A stretch of DNA of 64,000 nt, taken from CAMTVQ01 sp947085255 (GTDB lineage: Bacteria; Bacteroidota; Bacteroidia; Sphingobacteriales; Sphingobacteriaceae). The stretch is taken from NCBI GenBank assembly GCA_947085255.1, contig CAMTVQ010000009.1, positions 124,001 to 188,000 on the forward strand, read 5' to 3'. Under the pieces are notes generated by a model. It was not told where the DNA came from and did not search any database. It was given only the letters and a program-made list of their open reading frames with translations. Positions 27,030 through 36,541 of this stretch are shown here, one piece after another; within the stretch, counting starts at the first letter, position 1; the number at the start of each line of letters is the position of its first letter. Both the position numbers and the translations under genes were made by a program.

Positions 27030-29249
27030 ATGAAATACATAAAAAGTGGAATAATTGCTTTGCTAATGGCATATTCACAAGTGTCATATTCGCAGAGAGG
27101 CGAAACAGATACTACAAAAAACAAAACGGTTACCCTGAAGGAGGTAGTTTTTTCAGTGAATAAAGCGGAAGAAACAAAAGAGACAGTTGCACAGCAAGTT
27201 CAAGTATTGAATGCAAGCGATATTTCCAGTTTACAATCCCAAACTACTGCAGACCTTATTTCTAATAGCGGAAATGTATTTGTACAAAAAAGTCAGTTAG
27301 GTGGAGGAAGCGTAACAATAAGAGGTTTTGAAGCAAACCGAACACTGCTTGTAATTGATGGGGTAAGAATGAATAACCTCATATATCGTGCAGGTCATTT
27401 GCAGAATATAGTTACCACCGATAATAATTCTCTTGATCGCGTAGAAATATTGTTTGGTCCCTCGTCTACTATTTATGGAAGTGATGCACTTGGAGGGGTT
27501 ATTCACCTGTATACTAAAAAACCAATCCTTGCAGCAGACGACAAGAATAATATTAAAGTGAATCTTTTCAGTCGGTATGGTGCGGTAAACAATGAAAAAA
27601 CAAATCATTTTGATTTCAATTTCGGAACAAAAAGGATTGCTTCATTTACTTCATTTACCTATTCAGATTTTGGCAATCTAAGGGGCGGAACTAAGAAAAA
27701 TCCGTTTTACAACAGTTCTTATGGAGAGCGTCCATTTTATGTTGAAAGAATAAATGGGAGAGATTCTTTGGTGAAAAATGCTGATCGATATGTGCAAGCT
27801 CAAAGTGGCTATTCACAATATGATTTGGTGCAGAAATTCCTATTTCAGCAGAATGAGTACTTGTCACATGGAATAAATATTCAATATTCTAATTCAAGCG
27901 ATGTTCCCCGATACGATCGCTTAACTGATCCTGCTGGAACAGGACTAAGATTTGCACAGTGGTATTATGGACCCCAAAAACGATTACTTACGGCTTACGA
28001 TTTAAATATAAAGAAACCAAGAGGAAAATTTGAGGGCATACACTTTGGCGTGAACTATCAGGATATTGTGGAAAGCCGGCATACAAGAAGATTCAATAGC
28101 AATGAATTATCTCACAGAAACGAGCATGTAAATGTTGTTGGGACTAATCTTGATTTTCAAAAAATCATTAATCGCCACAATATCCGTTTTGGACTAGATG
28201 GACAGTTTAATACACTGAAATCAACTGCTAACGTTCAAAATATTATTACAGGTATAAGCGCACCGCTTGATACGCGCTACCCTGATGGAAATAATACAAT
28301 GATGAATACCGCATTGTATTTTTCTCACACTTGGCAAATAAATAGCAAATGGATTTTGGTAGATGGAATTAGAGCAGGAGTTGTCTCACTTCATTCCACT
28401 TTTGTGGATACCTCTTTTTTCCACTTACCTTTTACAGAGGCTAGCCAAAGTAATCCTGTTTTTTCAGGGAACATAGGTTTAATCAATAACCCTTCAGACG
28501 ATTGGAAAATATCACTCTTGCTTTCTACAGGTTATCGTGTTCCAAATGTGGATGATTTAAGTAAGGTATTTGAATCAGCTCCAGGCGTACTCATTATTCC
28601 TAATCCTAATCTGAAACCCGAACGAACAATCAATACGGAGTTAGGTATTACAAAACTCTTCAATCAGAAAACTCGTTGGGAGAACGCCGTTTACTACACG
28701 CAATTTATTGACGCAATAGTAACTGACAAATTTACATTTAATGGGCAGGACTTACTTTTTTATGATGGTTCGAAGAGTCAGATATTCGCAAATCAAAATA
28801 AGCAGGAAGCATACCTATATGGTTTTTCTTCTAACATAAAATCGGAGTGTATTGAAAATTTCATCTTGGCATTTGGCATGAATTACACTTACGGAAGAAT
28901 TAAAACCGACTCGGTGGATTATCCACTTGATCACATCCCACCCTTTATGATGCGCCTTTCAGTAACATATAGTAATAAGAAGTTCAGCTCAGATTTTTTT
29001 ATGAATTACAATGGCTGGAAAAAGCTGAAGGATTATTATTTGAATGGGGAAGATAATGAACAATACGCCACAGCAGATGGAATACCAGCATGGTTAACAG
29101 CAAACATGCGTGTTTCTTACAAGGTGCATAAGCTATTTACACTTCAAGCAGGTGTTGACAATATTTTGGATACACAATATCGCACCTTTGCAAGCGGAAT
29201 AAATGCACCAGGTAGAAATATTTTTGCAGCATTAAAATTTCATTATTGA
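27030..29249 (+). CDS. TonB-dependent outer-membrane receptor
   Basis: A 739-residue outer-membrane beta-barrel that imports a ligand using TonB energy. A signal peptide (cleavage near VSYSQ) leads to a TonB-box-like stretch TVTLKEVVFS, then the plug domain with GSVTIRGFEANRTLLVIDG and VEILFGPSSTIYGSDALGGV, and a barrel ending with FAALKFHY (aromatic last residue, as needed for barrel assembly). There is no carboxypeptidase-like N-terminal domain and no SusD partner, which points to a metal, haem, siderophore or vitamin receptor and not a glycan system. Followed by a terminator at 29273-29302. Confidence 0.94.
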   Translation: MKYIKSGIIALLMAYSQVSYSQRGETDTTKNKTVTLKEVVFSVNKAEETKETVAQQVQVLNASDISSLQSQTTADLISNSGNVFVQKSQLGGGSVTIRGFEANRTLLVIDGVRMNNLIYRAGHLQNIVTTDNNSLDRVEILFGPSSTIYGSDALGGVIHLYTKKPILAADDKNNIKVNLFSRYGAVNNEKTNHFDFNFGTKRIASFTSFTYSDFGNLRGGTKKNPFYNSSYGERPFYVERINGRDSLVKNADRYVQAQSGYSQYDLVQKFLFQQNEYLSHGINIQYSNSSDVPRYDRLTDPAGTGLRFAQWYYGPQKRLLTAYDLNIKKPRGKFEGIHFGVNYQDIVESRHTRRFNSNELSHRNEHVNVVGTNLDFQKIINRHNIRFGLDGQFNTLKSTANVQNIITGISAPLDTRYPDGNNTMMNTALYFSHTWQINSKWILVDGIRAGVVSLHSTFVDTSFFHLPFTEASQSNPVFSGNIGLINNPSDDWKISLLLSTGYRVPNVDDLSKVFESAPGVLIIPNPNLKPERTINTELGITKLFNQKTRWENAVYYTQFIDAIVTDKFTFNGQDLLFYDGSKSQIFANQNKQEAYLYGFSSNIKSECIENFILAFGMNYTYGRIKTDSVDYPLDHIPPFMMRLSVTYSNKKFSSDFFMNYNGWKKLKDYYLNGEDNEQYATADGIPAWLTANMRVSYKVHKLFTLQAGVDNILDTQYRTFASGINAPGRNIFAALKFHY

Positions 29250-29272
29250 TATAGTATTTGGCACTTATTCAA

Positions 29273-29302
29273 AAAGGCAGCTTGAGGGCTGCCTTTCTTT
29301 TT
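29273..29302 (+). terminator. Intrinsic terminator after the TonB-dependent receptor
   Basis: A perfect 9-bp stem (29273-29281 with 29288-29296), 6-base loop and CTTTTTT tail. Confidence 0.85.
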
Positions 29303-29354
29303 ATCCGTTAGAATTACTTAAATATACTTCAAGGCATTACTGTAGTATCTAATA

Positions 29355-29753
29355 CTATCTCTTTGATTTTAGTTTGCTAACCTTAGTTTGCACATCAAAT
29401 AGCGTAATATAATCATCAATTGTTTGCCCTTCTGCCATAATACCAGGTCGCTTATAAATGGCTATTTGTGTAGCACTATACCATTCTATAGTTCCATTGC
29501 TTAGTGTGCCGTCATGCAAAACACTGTCTCCCTTTAGGTCATACACAAAATACCTCAAGTAATTTTGAGGTAATTGAGCTGTACCTTTTGTTTCGGAGAT
29601 ACATAGCATATACGTATTGGTAGTGTTTGGTAGATACTGTACATCTTTAGCAGTATATTTTTCTACTGCCAACTTCTCATAGTTCTTCAACTGGCTAAAA
29701 CAAGCAGTTGTTGATAGAATAATTGTGGAGATACCTACTAAATAGTTCATCAT
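29355..29753 (-). CDS. Small exported protein of unknown function
   Basis: A 132-residue protein with an N-terminal export signal (YLVGISTIILSTTACFSQ); the Cys gives a poor lipobox, so either lipoprotein or ordinary cleavage is possible. No family recognised; beta-rich body. It lies directly downstream of the 1802-residue T9SS protein on the same strand, but an intrinsic terminator separates them and ends exactly at its start codon. Two ATG codons are adjacent (29753 and 29750). Confidence 0.65.
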   Translation of the reverse strand: MMNYLVGISTIILSTTACFSQLKNYEKLAVEKYTAKDVQYLPNTTNTYMLCISETKGTAQLPQNYLRYFVYDLKGDSVLHDGTLSNGTIEWYSATQIAIYKRPGIMAEGQTIDDYITLFDVQTKVSKLKSKR

Positions 29754-29784
29754 AAAAAAAGCGCCTGATTTGCAGGCGCTTTTT
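29754..29784 (-). terminator. Intrinsic terminator after the 1802-residue gene
   Basis: A 7-bp GC-rich stem (29761-29767 with 29773-29779) extended by A-T pairs, with A7 on one side and T5 on the other, so it can act on both strands. On the minus strand its T run ends at the ATG of the next gene (29753). Confidence 0.85.
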
Positions 29785-29789
29785 GGTTC

Positions 29790-32700
29790 TTATAATCCTT
29801 TGCTAAATACCTTTTTAGCATATCCTTTACCATCACTAATTTCGGCATAGTATATTCCATTTGCCAATTTATCAATAGCTATTGATTGACTTACATAGCC
29901 ACCAGTTTTTACAAAGCGTTCTGTTTGTACAAGCTGCCCAGTTTGGTTATAAATATTTACTACAAAATCTCCTTCTACCTTATTTTCTATAGAAATAGTA
30001 ATACTGCTAGCAGCAGGGTTGGGGAATAATAGAATTTGACTTTCATCTAATACAGTGCTCAAAGCGCTTATAGGAGCAGTATAATTAAATGGTTGCGAAA
30101 CTCCAGTACAACCACTCTTTGTCATGTGTACGGTATAGTTAGCACTTACAGTAGGCTTGTAGCTACTTTGTTTAGCACCGCTAATTAGCGTATCGTTTAT
30201 ATACCACTGGTAAGTAGCGCCGCCTGCAGTAGCAAATAAAGTAGCACCATTTCGGGTAATAGCGACAGAAGGTTTGGTAGAAACGGTTATAGCAGTAGTG
30301 GCAGTTAATACAGCACTACACTCTTTTAAAGTGGCTAACACATTATAACTGGCAGATTTTTTCACCATCCCTAATTCAATAGTCGCATCCGCATTGTCGC
30401 CTAAAGTACTTTGTCCTATTGGCGCATTGGATGGATTGCTGCGGAGTTGATAGGTTACTCCACTCTGCGCATTTTTTATAGTAACAAAAACAAAACCACT
30501 ATCGCAAAGTGTTGATGGGGTAATTGTCAATGGTCTTTCTTTATTAATAGTTAGTACGGCTACTTTAGGTCTTCCACTTAATAAAGTAGTACAACCACTT
30601 TTGCTTGCAAACACATTATACGTAATGCTATCCGTTAGATTTCCGGTTGGAAAGCTAATGTCGCTACCTGTCCCAGCTATGGCATCTCCTATAGCAGCAT
30701 TTGTGCTGTTTCTGCGTAATTGATACAGCACGTTAGACTCAGAAGCGCCAACAATAATTGTTGTTGCAACACCTGTACATACTTCCGTTTTTGTAGCGGT
30801 AACTACCTTATCGGCTGGAGGACTTGTTACGGTTACTTCTACTGTATTATTCATGGCGGCATTGCAACCATTAAAAGCTAGTACATTAAAAGTAGTAGCA
30901 GTAGTTAGTGCACCCGTAGGGAGTTCTATTGTAGCGCCATTGCCATTTACCATGCTACCAATTGCTTGGTTATTAGCATTGTTGCGCAATTGGTAACTCA
31001 CACCATTTTCAGAAGTTTGGATAACAATAGCAGTAGCACCACCCGGGCATACCATGTTGGCAAGCGTTGCAATGGTTTTACCCTGTGGTTGGTCGTTTAT
31101 GGTTACCGTTGGTTTGTCAGTAAGCGGCAACACGCAAGTGTTTTTTGTAGCTACTACATTGTAGGTAATATTAGCGTTTAAACTACCAGTCGCAAAATCT
31201 AAATCTTGTCCATTACCTGTTTTTGGACTACCTAAGTTGGTATTATCTGCATTATTGCGTAGTTGGTAACTGGCACCACTCTCCGAGCTTTTTATAATAA
31301 TAGAAGTACCTGCATTATCTAAACATAAGCGAGGGTCTTGGGCTATTACAACCTTACTAACTGGTGCAGCATTAATGTTCACAGTTGCTGTACTTGTAAA
31401 GGTGCTTTTGCAGCCATCCTTATCGGCCATTACTTTATAAGAAGTAGCAGTAGTAATTGGTCCAGTGCGGAAGTTTAGTGTATCACCAGTTCCAGTAAGG
31501 GTATTACCGATAGGCGCACTTGTAGCACTATTTATTAATTGATACACTGTTCCTGTTTCTGAGGCAGACATTTGTATAAAAGTACTATCACCACTGCATA
31601 CAGCCGACTTTTTAGCACTTAAAGTTTTAGTGGCTGGTAGTGCTTTTACTGTGATATAGTTATTCTTAGTTTCGGTATCTGCACCATTTACAGTTAAAGT
31701 CACAGTATATTGCCCAGGAGTGTTGTAAGTAACCGTATGTGGGCCTTTTACATTACCTGTTTGTGGTGATGCCCCACTACCAAAATTCCAAGAATAGGTT
31801 GCAGCTGGCCCTGTAGAATTATCGGTAAATGTTACCGATTCACCTTGGCAAATAGTTGTTTTGTCTGCCGAAAACTTAGCATCTAATGGCTCGGTATAGG
31901 TAATTGCAAAATCATCAATTGCCATACCCATGCCATAAGTTGTGTAAAAGCCGCCTGAAGCATTGCTTCTAAACGTGAAGCGTAAGGCTACACTAGCATT
32001 TCCTGTTAGTGAAGAAAGATCATAAGTAAAGGAAGAATAATTACCTAAACTTTGATAATTACTAAAAAGGGCTTCGCCTATTGTATATACTCCAGAATTA
32101 GCCGTAGCAGTATCATTATACCACCCAGTAGCTACGGTTGTGCCTAACTTAGTCCAAGTGGTGCCTTTGTTAGTACTGTATTGTACAATTACGCCATCTT
32201 CACCTGGTAAGAAAAGAAAATTGGATTTGAAAGAAAGCTGGTAGGTTCCGGGTGTGCTTAAATTAAAGTTTGGAGTATAGAGATAAGCCTCCGAGTTTGG
32301 TTGGATATTTGATTCGGTTATGCCCGTTACCCAAGCATTTGCACCACTTGTTACACCATCTTTGCCATTTAGCGTAGAGTTACCCCTTTCCCAAGCAGTA
32401 CCTGAGATAGTCGAGGGTACAAAATCGGTTACATTTGTTTCAAAATCACCACCCATAATAACGCTGTAAGCACCTGGGCGATCGTAAATAATGGTAATAT
32501 AGTTTGTTCTAGTGAGTGTTTTAGTTCCACCACCACCATTAATTTTTTGAGTAACAGTATAAGTACCTCCTGCTGCGTAGCTGTGCGCAGGGTTTTCTAG
32601 TGTAGATACGGGCGTACCATCTCCAAAATCCCATTCGTAGGTTGTAGCCCCAATAGCAGTACTGGTAAATTGTATGGATTGTGTAGTATATGCTAATGTT

Positions 32701-35198
32701 TTATTGGCAGTAAAATTGGCGGCAGGCTCAGAAAATACATTACTGGTAAATAATCCTCTACCGTGTGTAGCTACAGCTACTTGTTTATCGGCAGAACGGT
32801 ACTGCAACATATCACAACGTGTATTTGCTAAACCAGTACTACTAAGACCCCATTCTACACCAGCTGCAGAAATATCATTGGTAGACCATACACCTAATTC
32901 TGTTGCTAATAACACCTGGTTATAGTTATTAGGATTATAAATTCCCCAACGAACAGGAAAATCTGGCAAATCTCCTTCTTTATTTACCCAATTGCTGCCA
33001 TCCTTGGTTTCCCATATAGATGTTGATCCATAGCTGGAAATAGTTACCAATAACTGATTATCATTAGCTCCTACATCTATACTAGAGATATTACCTGAAA
33101 ATGTTTTGCTGCCTACTGCAGTAACTGTTGGTGTAGCATTGGCATTACTTACTTTATATATTTTATCAGTCCCATTATCAGCTACAAAAACAGTATTAGC
33201 AGTATATGGGCTTACCTTTAAAGCAGTTAATACACCCGTAATACCAGAAAGGGCTACTTGGTTATCTGCAGGAGTACCGCTTGCCACATTTATAAGGCGG
33301 TATAATTGTCCAGCATCGCCACAAGCATAAAGAATGTTTTGTGTATCATCATAATCAGTAGGGTTTATAAATTGTCCCTTACTTAAGCTGCTGATTTGCG
33401 GATAAGAAAAACTGGTTTTACCATTAGTAGAGCGGTAGTAGTTGCTATTGGTATACGATGTAATCCATATATTCGGGTTGTCTTGATCAATAAATACAAA
33501 TCCACCATCACCTCCAGTTACCTCTTCGGTAGCATCTATTCCAGCTACATTATATCTATTACTACCATTATCTTGTGCACCAGCTACATAAAAATTGCCT
33601 AAGTTTTCATTACTCATAGCACAACTGTAGTACTGGGTAACATTATAGTCTTTTATACGGTCACCAGTAGTGGTAGGGCTTACCGAATTAATATTTGAAC
33701 AATAATATACACCCCCATCATTGGTGAATACTACTTGATCATTGTTTCCTGGTCTGAAGATAATATTGTGTTGATCGGCATGAACAACAGGAAAACCACA
33801 ACTCGATACTTTTTGTCCAGTCCAATAGGTAATTGGACTCCAAGAAGTACCACCATTAATGCTTCGGTGTATATCAATACCTCCAGCTAATACCAAATCA
33901 GCATTGCCGGGGTGTACAGATAGTATTAAATCATACCATGATTGATCTCTGGTAAAGTCCTGCGTACCAGGAGTACATCCCGTACCTTGTTCTACATACT
34001 TTGGTACAGCAATACTGCTCCAGGTTGTGCCACCGTTAGTTGTTTTTCTGAACCAAGCAATATTTGAACCATTGCCAGCTATTGCATAAATAGTAGATGG
34101 GGCTGATGGAGCTACGGCGAGTTCTACTCGAAAACCACCTGTACCACCATGGGTTACAGCCGTCCAGTTTTCGCCAGCATCGGTAGATTTTTGTATGACA
34201 TTATTATATACGCCAGCATATAACGTACCATCACTAGCAATCTCTAAATCGCTAATATTTCCCGTTAGTTTCTTAGTAAATGAAGTGCCACCATTGGTAG
34301 ATACATAAATACCTCCAGTAACACCCAATTGACCAACATTTCCAGCGGCTACTATAATTTTTCCAGTAGAAGTTACTACTACATCAATAATTATTTTAAA
34401 ATTATTGTTAGAAGTGGCACTTAGTATAGTCCAATTAGCACCCCCATTTGTAGATTTGTAAACGCCTGCACCTAAAGCAGCATCACTACCACCATACCCC
34501 TCACCTGTGCCCATGTACAAGTTTTGTGTATTACTAGGATCGAATGCCAAAGCAGAAATTGCTAAGTTAGGGTAGAAATCATCTACTACCTGCCAGCTAG
34601 AATTTGCATTTGTAATATCGTTATTATACCATAAGCCCCCACCTACACTACCTGCCCATGCTTTTTTATTAGTAGCGTCATTTGGGTCAAACATAAAAGC
34701 ACGTGTTCTTCCGCCTACATTGTTTGGACCGCGCTCATTCCAAGTTACGTTAGGTATTTCGCCTTTATTAAGGCCTTTTAGAGCAATTTTTTCTTTTAAA
34801 TTCTTATATCCTACCAGTTTTCGTTCAATAGGTATATAGCCCAGTGCTGGGTCTTTAGTCATTTCAAACTCTCGTTGATAAGCTAAATCCATTCGGGTGC
34901 GTTTTGGTAATTTCTTTATACGTGGCTGATTAAGAGTAGCATCAAGCACAGGCTGAGCTAATACTTTTTTTGGTGTAGCCTTTGCAACACTTTTTTTCTC
35001 TACTGGAGTGGCAATAGCTACTTGTTCACGTGGCTCAAGCAGTTTTTTTGTAACAGGTAATGAGTTGGTAGCTAAAACAGAGATAGAATTATCTGTAGTT
35101 GATTTGATGAAAGAGTAATACCCACCAACAATGACGCTAAATGCTAAAAAGAGAGTAGGCAAAATGATACGAAGGAACCGAGTAGACTTTTTGTTCAT
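29790..35198 (-). CDS. Large T9SS cargo: sortilin-like propeller, PKD, 5 repeats
   Basis: An 1802-residue exported protein. Order: N-terminal hydrophobic signal (residues about 9-28); BNR/sortilin-like beta-propeller repeats (about 150-830) with many STNGGANWT/TTNGGTTWS motifs; a PKD domain (about 830-915, YEWDFGDGTP); a MAM/immune-inhibitor-like beta-sandwich (about 915-1120); a second PKD domain (YSWNFGSG); five Cys-containing repeats of about 88 residues (about 1205-1650); an Ig-like segment (YQWYINDTLISG); and a T9SS type A sorting domain (LFPNPAASSITISIE to YAKKVFSKGL). Probably a cell-surface or released adhesin or enzyme scaffold; no catalytic motif recognised. A TATCTTTT box lies shortly before the ATG. 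Single-gene transcript ended by the terminator at 29754-29784. Confidence 0.92.
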   Translation of the reverse strand: MNKKSTRFLRIILPTLFLAFSVIVGGYYSFIKSTTDNSISVLATNSLPVTKKLLEPREQVAIATPVEKKSVAKATPKKVLAQPVLDATLNQPRIKKLPKRTRMDLAYQREFEMTKDPALGYIPIERKLVGYKNLKEKIALKGLNKGEIPNVTWNERGPNNVGGRTRAFMFDPNDATNKKAWAGSVGGGLWYNNDITNANSSWQVVDDFYPNLAISALAFDPSNTQNLYMGTGEGYGGSDAALGAGVYKSTNGGANWTILSATSNNNFKIIIDVVVTSTGKIIVAAGNVGQLGVTGGIYVSTNGGTSFTKKLTGNISDLEIASDGTLYAGVYNNVIQKSTDAGENWTAVTHGGTGGFRVELAVAPSAPSTIYAIAGNGSNIAWFRKTTNGGTTWSSIAVPKYVEQGTGCTPGTQDFTRDQSWYDLILSVHPGNADLVLAGGIDIHRSINGGTSWSPITYWTGQKVSSCGFPVVHADQHNIIFRPGNNDQVVFTNDGGVYYCSNINSVSPTTTGDRIKDYNVTQYYSCAMSNENLGNFYVAGAQDNGSNRYNVAGIDATEEVTGGDGGFVFIDQDNPNIWITSYTNSNYYRSTNGKTSFSYPQISSLSKGQFINPTDYDDTQNILYACGDAGQLYRLINVASGTPADNQVALSGITGVLTALKVSPYTANTVFVADNGTDKIYKVSNANATPTVTAVGSKTFSGNISSIDVGANDNQLLVTISSYGSTSIWETKDGSNWVNKEGDLPDFPVRWGIYNPNNYNQVLLATELGVWSTNDISAAGVEWGLSSTGLANTRCDMLQYRSADKQVAVATHGRGLFTSNVFSEPAANFTANKTLAYTTQSIQFTSTAIGATTYEWDFGDGTPVSTLENPAHSYAAGGTYTVTQKINGGGGTKTLTRTNYITIIYDRPGAYSVIMGGDFETNVTDFVPSTISGTAWERGNSTLNGKDGVTSGANAWVTGITESNIQPNSEAYLYTPNFNLSTPGTYQLSFKSNFLFLPGEDGVIVQYSTNKGTTWTKLGTTVATGWYNDTATANSGVYTIGEALFSNYQSLGNYSSFTYDLSSLTGNASVALRFTFRSNASGGFYTTYGMGMAIDDFAITYTEPLDAKFSADKTTICQGESVTFTDNSTGPAATYSWNFGSGASPQTGNVKGPHTVTYNTPGQYTVTLTVNGADTETKNNYITVKALPATKTLSAKKSAVCSGDSTFIQMSASETGTVYQLINSATSAPIGNTLTGTGDTLNFRTGPITTATSYKVMADKDGCKSTFTSTATVNINAAPVSKVVIAQDPRLCLDNAGTSIIIKSSESGASYQLRNNADNTNLGSPKTGNGQDLDFATGSLNANITYNVVATKNTCVLPLTDKPTVTINDQPQGKTIATLANMVCPGGATAIVIQTSENGVSYQLRNNANNQAIGSMVNGNGATIELPTGALTTATTFNVLAFNGCNAAMNNTVEVTVTSPPADKVVTATKTEVCTGVATTIIVGASESNVLYQLRRNSTNAAIGDAIAGTGSDISFPTGNLTDSITYNVFASKSGCTTLLSGRPKVAVLTINKERPLTITPSTLCDSGFVFVTIKNAQSGVTYQLRSNPSNAPIGQSTLGDNADATIELGMVKKSASYNVLATLKECSAVLTATTAITVSTKPSVAITRNGATLFATAGGATYQWYINDTLISGAKQSSYKPTVSANYTVHMTKSGCTGVSQPFNYTAPISALSTVLDESQILLFPNPAASSITISIENKVEGDFVVNIYNQTGQLVQTERFVKTGGYVSQSIAIDKLANGIYYAEISDGKGYAKKVFSKGL
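30270..31645 (-). repeat. Five tandem repeats of about 88 residues in the T9SS protein
   Basis: Each unit shows a Cys near the start, a segment like SESGVSYQLRNN, an iG...G.G motif, then TYNVLA or similar and a second Cys. The five units are diverged but alignable by eye, which suggests old tandem duplication. The paired cysteines could form one disulfide per unit. Confidence 0.8.
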
Positions 35199-35320
35199 AT
35201 GCTATATTTTTAAAAGATACTAAATTAAAAGATAAAGTATTGTATAACTACAAATTTACACAATAAGTTTTGTTTTTTAAACAAATGTTAGTTCGATAGT
35301 TCTATTTTGTACAGCAATGG

Positions 35321-35328
35321 TACATTTG
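35321..35328 (+). promoter_or_regulatory. Promoter -7 box 4 bases before a start codon
   Basis: TACATTTG, a full TAnnTTTG match, ending 4 bases before the ATG at 35333. Expected transcription start is at or beside the ATG. Confidence 0.5.
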
Positions 35329-35332
35329 CCCT

Positions 35333-35680
35333 ATGAATACAGCAACGGTTACAAAGAATTGGAAAAGCTTACAACTAAAACTCGCCAATTATTTTGATAA
35401 CGAAGCACCAGATGTTAAAGGCATTTTGTTTCTTATTGGTGTGCAAGAATTGGGTCAAGGACCCAAAAAATTCAGTAAACGCCAAAAGGAAGAATTGATG
35501 CACATTGCTACTTGTCGCTTGTTAAGCGATTTGGGTTTTTACGAACTCGAAGGTGTAGACCAAGATGGTTGGCCACATTGGAAAAAAATAGCTCCAATAC
35601 CTAATTATACCCTTTTTGAGCAGGAGCTGTTGCTAAAGCAACTAATAATTACCTACTTTAGCGATATGCTTACCGAATAA
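35333..35680 (+). CDS. Conserved hypothetical protein
   Basis: A 115-residue soluble protein, mostly helical, with LFLIGVQELGQGPKKFSKRQ, HIATCRLLSDLGFYE and GWPHWKK. I recognise this as a pattern of small Bacteroidota proteins without assigned function. It is transcribed divergently from the 1802-residue gene; 39 bases separate it from the following cyclophilin gene, so the two may share a transcript. Confidence 0.75.
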   Translation: MNTATVTKNWKSLQLKLANYFDNEAPDVKGILFLIGVQELGQGPKKFSKRQKEELMHIATCRLLSDLGFYELEGVDQDGWPHWKKIAPIPNYTLFEQELLLKQLIITYFSDMLTE

Positions 35681-35719
35681 ATTTTAGGAACACGTACTTA
35701 AAAAATTGATTAATTACAT

Positions 35720-36427
35720 ATGAAAAGAATTGCACTCACTCTCCTATTAATAGCCTGTTTTATAGCTAACACAGTACTGGCAAGTCCGCCTAAGCGTAAA
35801 GACCAATACGTGCAAATTAGCACCTCGTTTGGTAATTGTATTATCAGATTATATAATGAAACACCGAAACACCGTGATAATTTTTTAACGCTTACCAACA
35901 AAAAGGTATACGACAGTTTGCTGTTTCATCGTGTAATAAAAGGGTTTATGATACAAGGCGGCGACCCTGATTCGAAAAAAGCTAAGGCTGATGATATATT
36001 GGGTAATGGGGATGTAGGCTATACCATAGCTGCTGAATTTAACCCTAGTTTCATTCATAAAAAGGGCGCATTAGCAGCAGCAAGAGACAACAATCCACAA
36101 AAGGCTAGCAGTGGTTGTCAGTTTTACATTGTACAGGGCAAAGTATTTACCGACGAACAGCTAGATGCAGCCGAAAAAAAGAATGGTATGAAATATACAC
36201 CAGAGCAACGGGCTATATACAAAACGGTAGGAGGTACTCCCCATTTGGATAATAATTATACAGTTTATGGCGAAGTAGTAGAGGGTTTTGAGTTGGTAGA
36301 TAAAATTGCTGAGGTAGAAAAAGGAAGTGGCGACCGTCCAAAAACGGATGTGCACATGATGGTAAAGCAGCTAAGTAAAAAGGAAGTTAAAAGATTAAAT
36401 AAACGCTTAAAAAACGCTAAAAAGTAG
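35720..36427 (+). CDS. Secreted cyclophilin-type peptidyl-prolyl isomerase
   Basis: Catalyses cis-trans isomerisation of proline peptide bonds, here outside the cytoplasm: a signal peptide (KRIALTLLLIACFIANTVLAS) precedes the domain. Cyclophilin motifs: FHRVIKGFMIQGGDP (catalytic Arg and Phe-Met-Gln), GALAAARDNNPQKASSGCQF (moderately altered from the usual SMA), and YTVYGEVVEGFELVD near the end. An insertion of about 25 residues (AEKKNGMKYTPEQRAIYKTV) before HLDNNYTVYG is common in Bacteroidota versions. A lysine-rich tail ends the 235 residues. Confidence 0.93.
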   Translation: MKRIALTLLLIACFIANTVLASPPKRKDQYVQISTSFGNCIIRLYNETPKHRDNFLTLTNKKVYDSLLFHRVIKGFMIQGGDPDSKKAKADDILGNGDVGYTIAAEFNPSFIHKKGALAAARDNNPQKASSGCQFYIVQGKVFTDEQLDAAEKKNGMKYTPEQRAIYKTVGGTPHLDNNYTVYGEVVEGFELVDKIAEVEKGSGDRPKTDVHMMVKQLSKKEVKRLNKRLKNAKK

Positions 36428-36541
36428 ATTAATCTTTTAGACTGTATACGTACATGAAACGAGCGTTGTAATAATTCCCACAAAGCGTTATGTTTATTCC
36501 TGCGAGTTCCATCTGACAATTAAAAAACAAAGTATAAACAG

